Source: Drosophila persimilis | Taxonomy: Eukaryota > Arthropoda > Insecta > Diptera > Drosophilidae | DNA: 64,000 bases | Reading direction: 5' to 3' | NCBI RefSeq assembly: GCF_003286085.1 | Contig: NW_020825322.1 | Coordinates: forward strand, 1-64,000 | Program-made: the position numbers and the translations under genes | In this document: positions 50,700 through 62,367 of the stretch, piece after piece | Numbering within the stretch: position 1 is the stretch's first letter | How the letters are laid out: every line of letters begins with the position of its first letter | The notes under the pieces: generated by a model | The model's input: only the letters and a program-made list of their open reading frames with translations | What the model was told of the DNA's origin: nothing | Database searches by the model: none

Positions 50700-53600
50700 A
50701 GGCCCAACAATTATCAGAGGCACGGGGCATGTGGCATGAGGCATGAGGTGTGACTGAAGGAATCTTCTGACTGGATTCCCGACTTTGGTTATGCATCGAA
50801 TGAGTAATGCTACGGCAGCTCGTACGTATGTATTGGCTGTCGACAGTGCCCGTGTCCGCTGTCCTGATGGGCAAATACTAGTATTTTGCGCACACATTTT
50901 GCCAGCATATTTGGTGCTGTCTCCGTCTCCGTCTCCCTCTGGACGAACCGCCCGAAAGGACACGCCCCAAAGGGCCAACCAAGTTCCAGCCAGGGCTTTA
51001 GCAAATTTATGCTCACCCACACATATACACGAACACGAGCACGAACACGAATAGAAAGCCAAATAGAAGCTGCGCGCAAATAAGTATGCTACATAAATTG
51101 CGCTCATTTGTGCGGGCCCAGGACCCAGCAGAAGGACGAACTTTCAGCAATTTGCCTTGGCATGACCTGACCCAAGCAATTGCACGCCTGCTGCATGCAA
51201 CCAAAAAAAAAACCATAAAAAAAGAGAAAAAATCATCCATGTACAGAGTGAAGGCGACGAAAAAAGATCCCGGCAAACGGATAACGAAGGTAGTACGAGG
51301 TACCTCAGGTGTCAACTTTTGCCCAAAGTCGCAGAAAATTGTTAATAGAACAGAACTTGGACGAGGGGGGGGGACACGGACCCCCCTCCTTGGCTACGGG
51401 ACAAGTATGTGGCATGCCGTGGGCAAACTTCTGATTCAGTTTTTCCCAAAACTGTTTCGGCTCCAAGGTAATTTATTCGATACTGTACTTTGGATGAACC
51501 TGTTTTCTGTTTTTCTTAAAAATATGAACGATTTCTAGGCAGATATTTTGCTTTGATTGCCAGTTGATTTATGGGAGAGTGGACTCAGTTTTGACTCAGT
51601 GTTGAAAAAGTCTTGTCTGTGAAGATTGTACTCCACTTGTTCTAGTGATAATATGCTCCACTTGTCAGCTTTTTTCCCCTTTGAAAGTCGTCCCTTTTGT
51701 TCATCATTTACGATCAGTTTCAAGCTGATTAATTTTTCTAGCAGAATCTTAAGAGACTTTTCTGAATGCAACCCTTTTTTTCTCTTCTTCAAAATATATC
51801 ATTTCTTATCTGTCTGTAATCATGACTGTTCTCATCTCTGGAAACTGTTTGTTTGTTTTTTTTTTTCAAAAGGTGACCCCGACGTTTTGCTTGAACGCGT
51901 GGAGCCACTGACGTCCCGTGCCCTGTTTCCTCTGAAGGCTGCTGTTGCTTCTGCCTGGAGATGCCTGGAGGCGTTGAGGCAAAAATATGATTCATGTCAG
52001 AATTGTCGTGCGTATAAATGAATATTTGAATTATTGTTGTCATGCTACGTGTTTCGGTGGGCAGAGAGCATATACATATATATCCTCGAACGAGCAAGCA
52101 TTCCACTTATGTATTTGTATATACGTATATGGAAATGCTTGCGTAAAGGTGTCGGTGCGCGTTGTGCAGGTTCATAAATTATGGCCAACTTCCTGGGACA
52201 CCAGAAGCCACGAATCAGAGAGAGCCCCCGCCCCTTCCCATTTCCCAAAAGATCCCCAGTGTCCAGATAGATAGATGGTCCGGAGGATGGCTCGACTCCG
52301 ACTCTGACTCTGGGCATATGTGTGTCTGTGTGTCACCCCACAGGCATGGCTCGGTCCTGGGCCCGGGTCTGGGTCTGTGGGTCACCTGCTCATCATCATG
52401 AGACTGGGCTTTACCTTTGCCAGATAGGCATAAGTTTTAATGTCTCAATTGGCTTTATGGCTACCTCTACTTTCTCTCTCTCTCTCTCTCTCTCTCTATC
52501 GCCGGCTGTCTCCTTTTGCTGTCTCATTTGGCTTTCTCTCAGTGTATGTGTGTGTCTGGAATCACTTAAGTTTGGTTTTGTTTTTCAGTTGCCAAAACTC
52601 TGTTTGAATGCATAATCAGCGTGTTCTTTACGGCATACAGATGGAGGAGGGTCCTTGCCCCTGCCCCACTCCCCACTCTTTATGGCAGTTCCGCTGTTCC
52701 GCTGTTGCTGCTGCTGCTCCTGCTGCTTTTGTTATACGTATTATGTTGAGTGCTGGCTATTAACTTACACCGAATGAACGTGCGCACCACGCGGCGTATG
52801 AGTGATAAATAAATGATGCGCCAACAGGCAGGCCTAGGAGGAGCCCCCAGTCATGGCCTCTGTGTGTGCTCTGGTCTTAGTCGATATTCGAAATAAATTA
52901 AAAACTTTTTCAATTGCATTTCACGGCGACTACGTGTCTGCAAGGTATACCTGTTCGGCGGTGTACATATATCATATGTGGATATATTTACATATGTATA
53001 TAGTATACATGGGTTAGATAATACATGTGTGTAATTAAATAGCCGTGTATGAAATTTGTACATATATGGTTATACACAGTGTGTTTCAGGGCTTTAAGGT
53101 ACATTTTTGACTGGCTGTAGTGAAACATTTTCTACTTCTTTCCTTAGAAAATCAGCTTAAGCCTTTTTGAAATTTTTTGCTTAAGATTTTCCTTTAAATG
53201 TATCCTTTAAACGAAGTACTGCCTAAAGAACACTTGAATATTCTATTTGATTATTGTATTTAGTCTTGCAAAACGTTTTCAGCCCATTTTGGCCTTCCTT
53301 GAATGATTTACACAATTTTTTTACACAATTCTGTTGGGCTGTGGTTTTGCCAGGTTTTCAAGTGATGTTGCGGTTTGCTGCCTACCGCACTGAAACGTAC
53401 TGTAGTACGACTACACGCTCATTTCTAATTAATTTCCCAACATCCCGCAGCCTCTTGGCCCTCCCTTTCCTTCCCTTCCCTGCCGTTGCGACGCCTTTTC
53501 CGCCCCCCAATTCAATTAAGCTTATGAAAACTTGAAGCACCAAATTTAAAGCATCATTAACACTTTCATCTGTGTGTCTGTGTGTGTACCTGTGTGTGTG

Positions 53601-56600
53601 TGTGTCCCAGAGTGTCTGCCTTGTGTGTGGCATGTTCGTGCTGTATAATAAAATTAACAACTTTATTGCATTGTCGCCTCCGTCGTCTGACGGTAGCAGC
53701 CGGCAACAAAATACCATCCTTAAATGCCTATAGGCAACATTCCCCGCCCCCCTACCCGTCTAGGCAGCAGTCATTCAGGCAACAAAGAGGCACAGGAGGC
53801 ACAATGGAAAGTGAATGGAAAGTGGTGGAAACTGTGGGCAAAAGTTGATCAAATCGAATTGGGAAACTCCACGATCGGAAGGAAGTGCAAATCAGCTTGC
53901 ACACACACCAACACACACACACACACGGAAGAAGAGTCACAGTCACTTTTCCTCAAGACCCATTTGAGACGCCACCACCTCATGCGGCAGTCGAGGGTTT
54001 TCCCGCAACTCTTTTTCCTTGCAGCTGCATCTCCCAACCGGAAAATGCCAGCTCATCGTTTGGCTTTGCCATTATTAAACTTTTGCTTAAATGGGTTTTT
54101 CCCGTGGACGACAGCTCTTCGGTAATTTTTCACTTGACCGCCGGCAAAAAGTTGTGGCCCAAAAATTGTTTTCGCTGCACTCGACACCGACACCGACACC
54201 GACATCGCACCGAGGAGTTTTTTGGGTACGGGGCCACGACCAGGACACCGCCAGTTGATTTAAATTGAGCCAAGAAATGCATTAGCCAGGATCAACAGAG
54301 GAAACAGCCTCTGACACCGGGGAAGGACCTGCCGGCCAGTCGAGGAGATTTAGTGCCAATCATAAGGGCATCGCATCCATTGATTTACGCTAATGCATTT
54401 TTAAATGCATCCCACTTTCGCTCCGACCTGACCTCTGGCCTGGTTATCCTTATCCTTATCCTTATCCCTCTTTCGCAGGCACTCCACACAACAAGGTAAG
54501 CACAAAAGTTACGAGCTGCTAAGCGCACACCCATATCCTTAGGGGATGGAACTGGCACTGGCACTGGCACTGGCACTAGCACTGGAGGGAGGGGGGGGGT
54601 GGCTCCAGGAGCTCTCGCCAGACAGGATACTTTAAGTCACCTAAGTGCGAATAAATCAGCAAATTGCCAGACGAGACGACGACGACGAGGACGAGGACGA
54701 GGACGAGGATGTGGACGAGTACGATGCCGTCGGGTGGGTGGGTCGTGGAAAAACACATTATAAGCTAAAATTATTATAATCGTTGCATACTTGCAGGCGC
54801 GCACAGTTCATAAATAACCCTCCTTCCCATCCCAGAAATGAAATCACATGAAAATGCAGTAGAAAAGCATAAAGAGGCAGAAGGAAATAAGGGAGCAGAC
54901 AAAGTAGAGCACTGGAGTACATCGAAGGAGCGGTGTACACTATATACATATATATATATCCACAGCAAAGTATATCCGGCCTGCCCCATGGCCAGAGTTG
55001 GGATCACGCTTATTAAATATACACTCTCCAAAAGAAGTTAGTTGCAAGCAAATCTTTCCACCGAAACTGAAAAGTTTTCAAATCTTCTACAGATACGGAA
55101 CACTGTGATTTATCTGACGTTGCACGAATCTCTGTTGCATATTAATTTTGATATAAATAACTTGTTCGCTTGTACATCTTACTTGTTCTCTAGAAATATA
55201 ACTTCTTCCTCAGATAATCAAAGGCTTCTTCTATTGATCGCTACACAACCTTTTCCGTCGGAGGCTTCGTGCTCTCAAAAATTCTCCCTCGGTCTTTCTT
55301 GATTTGCCTAAGGATAGCAATTTTCTAAACCCAGCACTATGCGGGCTATATATAAATATTTCTTCTTTATATACATGTATTTATGCTGTTCACAATTGAA
55401 GACTCTACTTATGTATTTTTCGACCATTAGCTTGTCTTTGATCAGTCGGAGGTTCTAGCTCGGAGAGAGTTCTCCTTTCAGCTCATTAAAAAACAAGATT
55501 CGACCGCCTCAGATAGCGAGCTGTAGCAGGGGACGTACATTGATACGAGTAGTGTCGTGGCCTAACTCGGCAAAGGGGCATGCCATTTGCGGTTTTGCGT
55601 AAGGTGGCACGACCGCAGAGTCAAGGCTTCTCCGGCGCCGCAGAATGCGAATAGATGAATAGATGGAATGCCTGGAATGATTGCTGCATGTCCTTAAGTG
55701 CTGCCTGCATGCAGTTCATTAGTGTGTAGCTATGAGAGTGTGGGAGGGCAGAAGGGAGTGTGCATCGATTTGCATCAATTCAGGAGCGGGCCGAAGACCA
55801 CAGAAGGCCACAGAAGGGACAGACAGCGACAGTGGACAGGGAGAACGACCTTAACAAATTGACGGAATTTTCAATAAAACCTGGGAGTACATTCCAAGAC
55901 CACCTATCATTCTGATTGACTTGGATCATTCATTCACTCCTCGAGGATGGAGGATGAGTGCCTGCCACATCATCTGTGCGGCACACAGCAGAGCAGGCCG
56001 CAGCTAACAAACAACCGCATAGCAAACAAAAACACAATCAAAATGGGAGAGGCCATGGACATGGACATGGACAAAGACATGGATGCACAAAAAACGTGGG
56101 AAAACAATAAATAAGCATACAGAAAAACTACGTAAAGTAAAGCAAAAATCCATGTAATTTTAAACAAATTAATGGCCATTGTGGGAAATGTGCGTCAATG
56201 AGCACGCCGCCACATCAACATCGATACGAAACAATAACAATGTCCATCCATGGACCTGCAATAAACTGGAATAGGAGAGCACAAAAAATTATGTGTAAAA
56301 CCAGAGGCAATCAGGAGCAGGAACAGGTTCTCGAAACGGACGACCGACATCGGCCAGGACCCTGGCGATTTATTTGTGAAATATTTGCGGCAATTTGCTT
56401 TATGTAATATTTGCATTATGATTATTGCGATTATCATTACGTCTCTTCGAATCGAATAAATTTTAAACTGGCCCCCAAAGCGGGTCTCGCTGCTCGTTCT
56501 CTCCGTCATTCTTCCTATTTTCTTTCCAATTTTTCTTACCCATTTTTTTCTCGACCACAGTCCACAGTCCATCCGCAGCGACTTGAAGCAAAGAAAAACT

Positions 56601-57130
56601 GACCCACAAGATATGAACTCTCCCCCCATCTCCTGGGGTCTGGGGTCTGGGGTCTGCTGAATTATGGTTGCTGCCTGCATCGACTTGAGCGAGTCTCTGA
56701 CGGTGGGGGTGGCGGTGGTGTCCCCTGCAGGTCCTCCAGAGCGATGCGAAGACATTTTTAAGGAGCTCCGCAGGGAGCTTCTTCCTTCTTCCATGAACTT
56801 TTGCCATTCAACTGCTGAGCTCAACTTGATTATTTATTGGAAGTAGTTTTGCGAAATTAGTTTTCCATAAACTTGTAACCATGTTTGTCCTGAAAAGGTG
56901 TCGAAACGATTGAACAAATAGCCATCAAATGAAATACTTACATGACTGGGAACAGTCTACGAAGTTCCGATTGAGAGTTGAGCAGGTATTTCAATTGTGG
57001 TACTCACTAATATACTTAATATACTTTGATTTGCAGAACTAAATGCTTAAATTGAGAGCGGGAGACTGTTGGGACTTAATACTAATAGGAATCAGATTTC
57101 CTTAACAAATTGTATTAATTGTACATATAT
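46686..57130. other. Gene-free stretch with many microsatellites
   Basis: No gene supported. Contains (GATCC)n at 47066-47092, TGTCC repeats near 47160-47182, (GA)n at about 47756-47792, (CA)n at about 48094-48118, GAGGAC repeats near 50295-50325, (CA)n at 50477-50499, (GT)n at 50655-50697, (CT)n at 52471-52498, CCTTAT repeats near 54448-54468, GGCACT repeats (about 54551-54580) and GACGAG repeats (about 54672-54710). At 51536-52021 overlapping frames on the two strands look somewhat protein-like, but neither has an ATG in a good context. Confidence 0.5.
50655..50697. repeat. (GT)n microsatellite, 43 bp
   Basis: Twenty-one uninterrupted GT units. It is the longest perfect dinucleotide run in the window. 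Confidence 0.92.
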
Positions 57131-57139
57131 TCATATTTC

Positions 57140-57836
57140 GACATTTATAAGTCGTACATTTTTGGTGACAGTGAAGGTTTTTAACGCCCGTTTCCCACCC
57201 CGTTAAGTATATATGTACATATAGTCTTAATCAGTAGACCTCGGATTTTGCATATTTGATTCATCAGCATAGTCGTGGGCTCATTATTAATTTTTGTTCA
57301 ATTGATTTCCTTTGACTATATTTGAAAAGCACTTGGCTGGGGGATCGGAGGATCGGAGGTGCTGCGAGTACGAGTCATCAGAATTTTTCTATCTTAATCC
57401 TTTAAAAATATGCAAATATGCAAAATCCGAGGTCTATTAATCAGTATCAAAAACCGAGTTGATATAGCCATGTCGGTCTTCTGGCCGTCTTGTTTGCCGC
57501 TTAGTTCTCAGAGACTATACCAGCTAGTATCCACATTTCTGTTAAATCTCACTGTTACAAGCTTATTTCGAATTTTTCCTCCACCTTTTTCCGCCCCCTG
57601 AAAGAACAAAAATCTGTGGCATCCACAAGTTTAAAGATACGAGACAATTAAAAAATCACAGTCATAGAGAACGGGCATATCTACCGGATTGCAGGATCTG
57701 AATCAGATCCAATCATTATTACAACCAAAAGAAACAAATCAACCGACGACACGCTCTGACTGATTTTCTGTCTCTCTCGCACGCAGTCTTTGTCGTGTCG
57801 TTCGTTGTTACGCGCCGTTTGGCGGAGGAGAGCACT
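57140..57836 (+). mobile_element. DINE-1/INE-1-type Helitron-like element, divergent, with nested MITE
   Basis: Aligned by eye with the complement of 60128-60481, the same blocks appear in order: GTTTCCCACCCCGTTAAGTATATAT, then TCTTAATCAG, then CCGAGTTGATATAGCCATGTC, then TTCCGCCCCCTGAA and AAAATCTGTGGCATCCACAA. The distal part (GACTGATTTTCTGTCTCTCTCGCACG, then GGCGGAGGAGAGC) matches my memory of obscura-group DINE-1-like repeats. DINE-1 elements are non-autonomous relatives of Helitrons and carry no genes. The copy is strongly diverged from the other one, so old, and its left edge is uncertain. It is interrupted by the hAT-type MITE at 57235-57436. Confidence 0.75.
57227..57444. mobile_element. 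hAT-type MITE, 202 bp, with 8-bp target duplication
   Basis: The element itself is 57235-57436. Its ends are perfect 24-bp inverted repeats (57235-57258 and 57413-57436) beginning TAGACCTCGGATTTTGC. The flanks are identical 8-bp direct repeats, TTAATCAG, at 57227-57234 and 57437-57444. An 8-bp duplication of form nTnnnnAn is the hAT superfamily signature, and this one fits. The 154-bp interior has no coding capacity, so it is non-autonomous. It sits inside a DINE-1-type copy whose paralogue at 60361-60368 shows the uninterrupted target, which confirms the boundaries. Confidence 0.92.
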
Positions 57837-59234
57837 AAAACCACAAAATACGGTTTTTTGGACGCTTCCAGTCTTAGCATAATTTTTATATTATTCATTT
57901 TCGGGTTTGGTAATTTTAAGCAATTTTCTTAAGATTCTAGACGCAGAAATTTTAGCAACACTGGGCATAACGATGCTTTCCCCTAGCTCCATCTCTTTTA
58001 CTCTCCCAGCTGAGAAGCAGGCAAATACATACAGTGTGGCCTTGCATGCCAGCTGCTACTTCTCTTCTACTCTTTCTCTTACACAGAGATTCGCCAGCTG
58101 CGTGTTCTACTCTCCCTTTACCATAACGTTCGTATGAGTCATAGGGCTGCGGCAGACTGATATTTGTCTACATACATACATACATATACATACATATATA
58201 CATATACATATGTATATGTATGCGTACACACGTAATTACTATTACGTAATTATTATTATTAATTATTTAAACACTGCGCTTACCTGATAATAATCAGTTT
58301 GCGCACAATTTGACGATTGCAAATAGCAAATGCAAAGCGAAGAAAGAAAAAGAGTTCTGTCGACGCAGGCGCAAAGAAGACGAAAAGATAAAACGAAGTT
58401 CTCTGCTACTGCGCACGGTCGGCAGAACCGAATTACGTTCGGCACGCGCGGAAAAGGAAGAAACAAAAGAAAAAACGAAGGGTTCGATTTGGCTGGCGTC
58501 AACGCCTAGATGATATTGTAGATGACATTCGTCATCGCTCATTGCTGGTACTGCAGGGTAAATATATTTACGTACACTCATACACACACATATGTATGTA
58601 TGTATGATAATACAATACATGGAATCTAGGGAGGAGCATAGGAAGATACACATTAACTGCAGTTAATGCATATTGGCAGAAAAATCGGCCACGCTGGGTA
58701 TAATATCTAATATGGGCATTTCCATGGAAAAGTCGTACGTTCGCGACCGGAAATTAATTCAATTTAAAATAAACCAATGGAGGTAATTTATATCTACATA
58801 TGTATGTATGTATAATAATACATTTCTCACGCTCACAGCCTAACTTTAGTAAATTACACCCAAGTCGAGTGCAAAACGACGATAGGAAAAGAGCCACCAG
58901 TTTTTGTGAAAACCGCCAAGTGCGGCAGCCGTGGAAAAAGCCCGATTCTACTTTACATATATGTATGTACATATGGATGTATGTATGTATTTGTCTCTGC
59001 CTAAATCTGGCCTCTGCTGTCGACGCGGCAGTGAACAAAAATAAACGTTCTGCCGACTTCTCATATTTCCCTCTCACTCTCACATGCTACACCAGCCAGC
59101 TATTGACAGCGACGGACTTCCCATGTTTGCCTCTCACTCTCACTTGTTACAAGCAGCTCCATCAGAACTACAAACATACGTCTTCACAATGGCTGAAAGA
59201 GAGAGAGAGAGAGAGAGAGACATAAATGCTGTTC
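57837..59234. other. Repeat-flanked stretch without a clear gene
   Basis: Contains CATA/TATG-type tandem runs (about 58166-58222, 58588-58604, 58797-58815, 58955-58990), a (GA)n run (59199-59220), and a two-copy tandem of about 50 bp near 59056-59160 sharing CCTCTCACTCTCAC. On the minus strand a CAG|GTAAGC donor-like word lies at about 58278-58286, downstream of a 100-codon open stretch, but no upstream exon structure supports a gene. Confidence 0.4.
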
Positions 59235-60107
59235 ACGCTGCTGCCGAGTCCGTCGGACTCAGTCCGAACGCTGCGACGACGCACTGGCAGCAAAATACTA
59301 TAAATACAGCTGCGCCGCTGAATCTGCATTCATTTTTTCTGTTCTGGCCTTCATCAAATTTTCATATATTTTATACTCCCGATAGCTAATGCTATTTTTT
59401 AAGCAACCTACATTGGTTTTAGTTGAATAGGGGAACCACCGCAACTTTTTGTGGTGCACCACAATGACGAAGGACGGTTGTTGGCTGGTTCAGTGCTTGT
59501 TGCGGTGGTTGCCTCGCAACTGTTTACTTTATCGGGATTTACGATGGCGGCTGTTGCTTTTTGGAGCTGCATTATCGCTTTATTTGCCTCTTTCTTTCTT
59601 GCTTCTTCGCTTCATTAGAACTGCTAGTGGAAGACTCGTCCGAAGCTGTGCTAACTTCCGAACTGCCATCACCAACGCTATTCTTTAGAACTCGCGTTTT
59701 TTGACCTCCTTCTTGGTCATCGTAAAATTTGGGGGTGTTGAGGCAGACGTGGGTCACGGCTCTCACACCTTCGTTTAGCCTCCAGGTGAGGAGAATTGAC
59801 CTTTTTGTGTTGGTGAATCGCACATAGATTTTACCGCGCTTCTCGGTGCGGCAGTACTGCAAATTCTCCCGTTTTCGCAAGTTTCAACCGCCTCCCGCAT
59901 TTCACAAACTTTTTATCGCAGTTTGACTTAAAAAAAGACGGATCTGACTGTGATTCTTCTGTCCCGCCGCTTCCGAGTCCGAACGCTGCGACGATGCACT
60001 GGCGGCGAAATACTATAAATACAGCTGCGCCGCTGACTGCATTAATTTTTTTTTCTATCCTTAAAAGTTTCATATATTTTATACTCTCGATGGTAAATGC
60101 TATTCTT
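59235..60107. repeat. Duplicated ~145-bp segment with TATA-like motif (two diverged copies)
   Basis: Copy 1 is about 59235-59397 and copy 2 about 59964-60107, same orientation, about 730 bp apart. Shared blocks include GAACGCTGCGACGA, AATACTATAAATACAGCTGC, GCCGCTGA and CATATATTTTATACTC. Copy 1 has a 14-bp extra piece (GTCGGACTCAGTCC). A second shared piece, CTATTCTTTAGAACTCGCG, occurs at about 59680 and again immediately after copy 2 (about 60100), so the copies belong to a longer rearranged unit. The TATAAATA word in both copies may be a promoter. Identity is unknown; an unclassified transposon or a duplicated promoter region are the options. Confidence 0.65.
59572..59880 (-). other. Open coding-like fragment, unassigned
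   Basis: A 102-codon open frame without an ATG. The composition looks like real protein: a basic part (KRGKIYVRFTNTKRSILL), then CLNTPKFYDDQEG, then an acidic Ser-rich tail (DGSSEVSTASDESSTSSSNE) and a basic end (KKQERKRQIKR). A short piece of the same coding DNA recurs next to copy 2 of the duplicated segment near 60.1 kb. I cannot name the family. It may be a decayed gene or transposon remnant. Confidence 0.3.
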
Positions 60108-60127
60108 TAGAACTCGCGTTTTTTACC

Positions 60128-60481
60128 GGCGCACAATCATAGAGAATAGAGAAATATTGTGGATGCAACAGATTTTCGTCCATTCTGGGGGCGGAAGGGG
60201 GTGGGGCGAAGTTTTGAAATATTTTTGTAGCAGTGATATATCACAGAAGTCTGGATCCAAAACATCGTTGCTCTAGCTCTTATAGTCTTTGAGCACTAGG
60301 CGCTGAAGGGGACTGACAGACGGACAGACAGACATGGCTCAATCGACTCGGCTATTGATGCTGATCAAGAATATATATACTTTATGGGGTCGGAAACGAT
60401 TCCTTCTGGACGTTACACACATCCATTTTCACCACAAATCTAATATACCCCAATACTCATTTTGAGTATCGGGTATAAAAA
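60128..60481 (-). mobile_element. DINE-1/INE-1-type Helitron-like element, proximal half
   Basis: Read on the minus strand it opens TTTTTATACCCGATACTC, the standard DINE-1 start. It continues with the diagnostic GTTTCCGACCCCATAAAGTA, TATTCTTGATCAGCATCAAT and GAGTCGATTGAGCCATGTCT, then the GTCTGTCCGTCTGTC stretch and GCCCCACCCCCTTCCGCCCCC. These agree with the well-known Drosophila DINE-1 sequence and, in detail, with my memory of obscura-group copies. It breaks off near 60128-60140, so the distal half is missing. It is closer to the family sequence than the 57.1 kb copy, hence younger or less decayed. Confidence 0.85.
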
Positions 60482-60880
60482 TAGTTCAGTTTTTGAAAAC
60501 GGAAAAATGTTCCTCGCCGAAATGAAAAGTAAACGGCTCTTATAAAACAAACCGAATCGTAGTTGCAAAAGTAATTGTGCATTGAGATATAATTGACTCC
60601 ATTACCAGGGATATTTATCTCTAGCATATTTTATAAAAAATTCTTTTAGCCCTACTTAAAATTTTCTTTAAATTAATTGGTCAATGTAACAGCGCTTTCG
60701 TGCTAACAGTCAGTGCTTAGAATTTCTAGTTTATCTAGTAGGCAAATATTATTGAAAAATAATGATTAACCTGCCACATTTTCACACTTTTTATGTAGCC
60801 GGAAAATAAGCTAAAAATAGCGAAACTCAGATGTCCCGCCTTCCGCAATTTACAAATTCACAAAGCCAGATCTGATGAAA
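60482..60880. other. Intergenic DNA between the repeat cluster and the putative promoter
   Basis: AT-rich unique sequence without an open frame of note. Likely upstream region of the gene starting near 60.95 kb. Confidence 0.45.
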
Positions 60881-61052
60881 TCGGCAGCCCTGTTAACAGC
60901 TGACGCAGCCCGATTCGGTTATCGATACATCGGATAATTCTTAATTGTGCGCTTAACAGCACCAAATAAGACATGAGAAAATGTGAAAACAATTTGCGAA
61001 AACGGGAGCACCTTAAAACCAAAAACAGAACGATTTGACTGGAAACGCAAAA
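60880..61052 (+). promoter_or_regulatory. Putative promoter and non-coding first exon of a rightward gene
   Basis: Two core elements typical of Drosophila housekeeping-type promoters occur close together: an E-box (GTTAACAGCTGACG, about 60893-60906) and a perfect DRE, TATCGATA (60920-60927). About 125 bp further a strong splice donor (AAAA|GTAAGTG, GT at 61053) follows an A-rich leader-like stretch with no ATG-initiated frame of note. This fits a transcription start near 60.95 kb and a short 5'UTR exon ending at 61052. The coding exons would lie beyond the window. Inference from motifs only. Confidence 0.5.
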
Positions 61053-62367
61053 GTAAGTGTGAAGCGCTTAGATTACTTTTTTTGCAGAAGCCTTAGCAAT
61101 ATATTTTGCATAATTTGCACCCAACTAAAACTGCATCAATGTTGTCAAAAGCCTGCCATGGTGTTAGCAGCATCCGCTGAAATGAAATCCAATTGCATTT
61201 GCCACACGTCTCTGGCAGTGGCTAATTGATTGTGTGGCATGGAAATAGGATTTAAACGCCACTGATTGTGATATTCCTGTTTGCTGAATTGAAAAGAGCT
61301 GTGTGTTGTCGCCTTTGATATTTATTCAGACTTAAAATGAAATATGGAATCGCATTAAAAGTGATTTTGTTTGAAAAATATGTACACCCAGTGTCTGCAT
61401 ATGTACATGTATATGAATGTGTGCGCAGAAAGTGGAGTAGATGTGGTTTTGGGAACCCTTTGTAATGTGTCCATTTTCAGAGGAGCAGATGTGGTTTGAC
61501 TTTCAGGCGGTGCATGGTGCACGGACACGACCCGTTGCCCGGTGGCGGCTTTTATTCAGTTTCCATTTGCTTTCACAGACTGTGCCCCGGGGGCCGTGTC
61601 ATTCTTTTTAATATGATTATTATTATTGCTATTTTTTATGATATTGCTCCTGCTCGTGCCACTGCTGCTGCTGCTGCTGCTGCTGCTGTAGCTGTTGCTG
61701 CTGTTAATAAAGCCATAACAATCGACATCATAATCATCGATGTCATTGTGTGTAAATAATTGTAATTAACCTCGAAAATGTATTTTCATTTATTTTCTGA
61801 CGGTCCGCCGCTCACGTATTGAAAATTCAAATTGATAATTAAACGGAAAAAAGTTCAACAAAAGCTTTCGGCGCGTGCCACAAAAATATATATTGCTATT
61901 TTTTTTTTTTTTTTGCAAAATGATTTACTTGCAAGGCCTGAAATGAAAGAGAAGTGCTTCGGGCTATTGCCATCATAATGCGAATGGAAAATTTAATTTG
62001 GATGGAGTCAAGTCGAGTCGAGGCCGAGACTGAGACCGAGACCGAGACCGAGTTCTGCTGTGTGTGCGCAACAGTTTCCATGATGGCACTTGATTTTTAT
62101 GCGCTCAACAATATCAGCTTGACCCGTCATAAAAACAAAAGAATGACCGTAATTGTTATGCTACATTGATTTTGGGAAACATTATTGTGTATAAGAAGTG
62201 GAATTTTTTTATTAAGTGCGAAAATTGTAGATAGTACCGTGAAAAAACGCCGTAATTTCAATATTTGCACTTAATTTTAAAAATATATACTCTATTGTTT
62301 TGCAGCGAGACTGGAAACTCGAATAAAAAATAAAGTTTTTCCCTTTCATTTTGTCTATAATAAGCAA

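Noticed and set aside
56195-56824. 209-codon minus-strand frame beginning SSAVEWQKF
   Set aside because: The start is TTG, and a different frame over the same DNA looks equally good; no domain recognised.
58262-58653. Minus-strand first exon with a GTAAGC donor at about 58.28 kb
   Set aside because: The donor word is good, but the frame has tandem-repeat sequence at its N-terminus, no promoter motif was found and no second exon could be matched.
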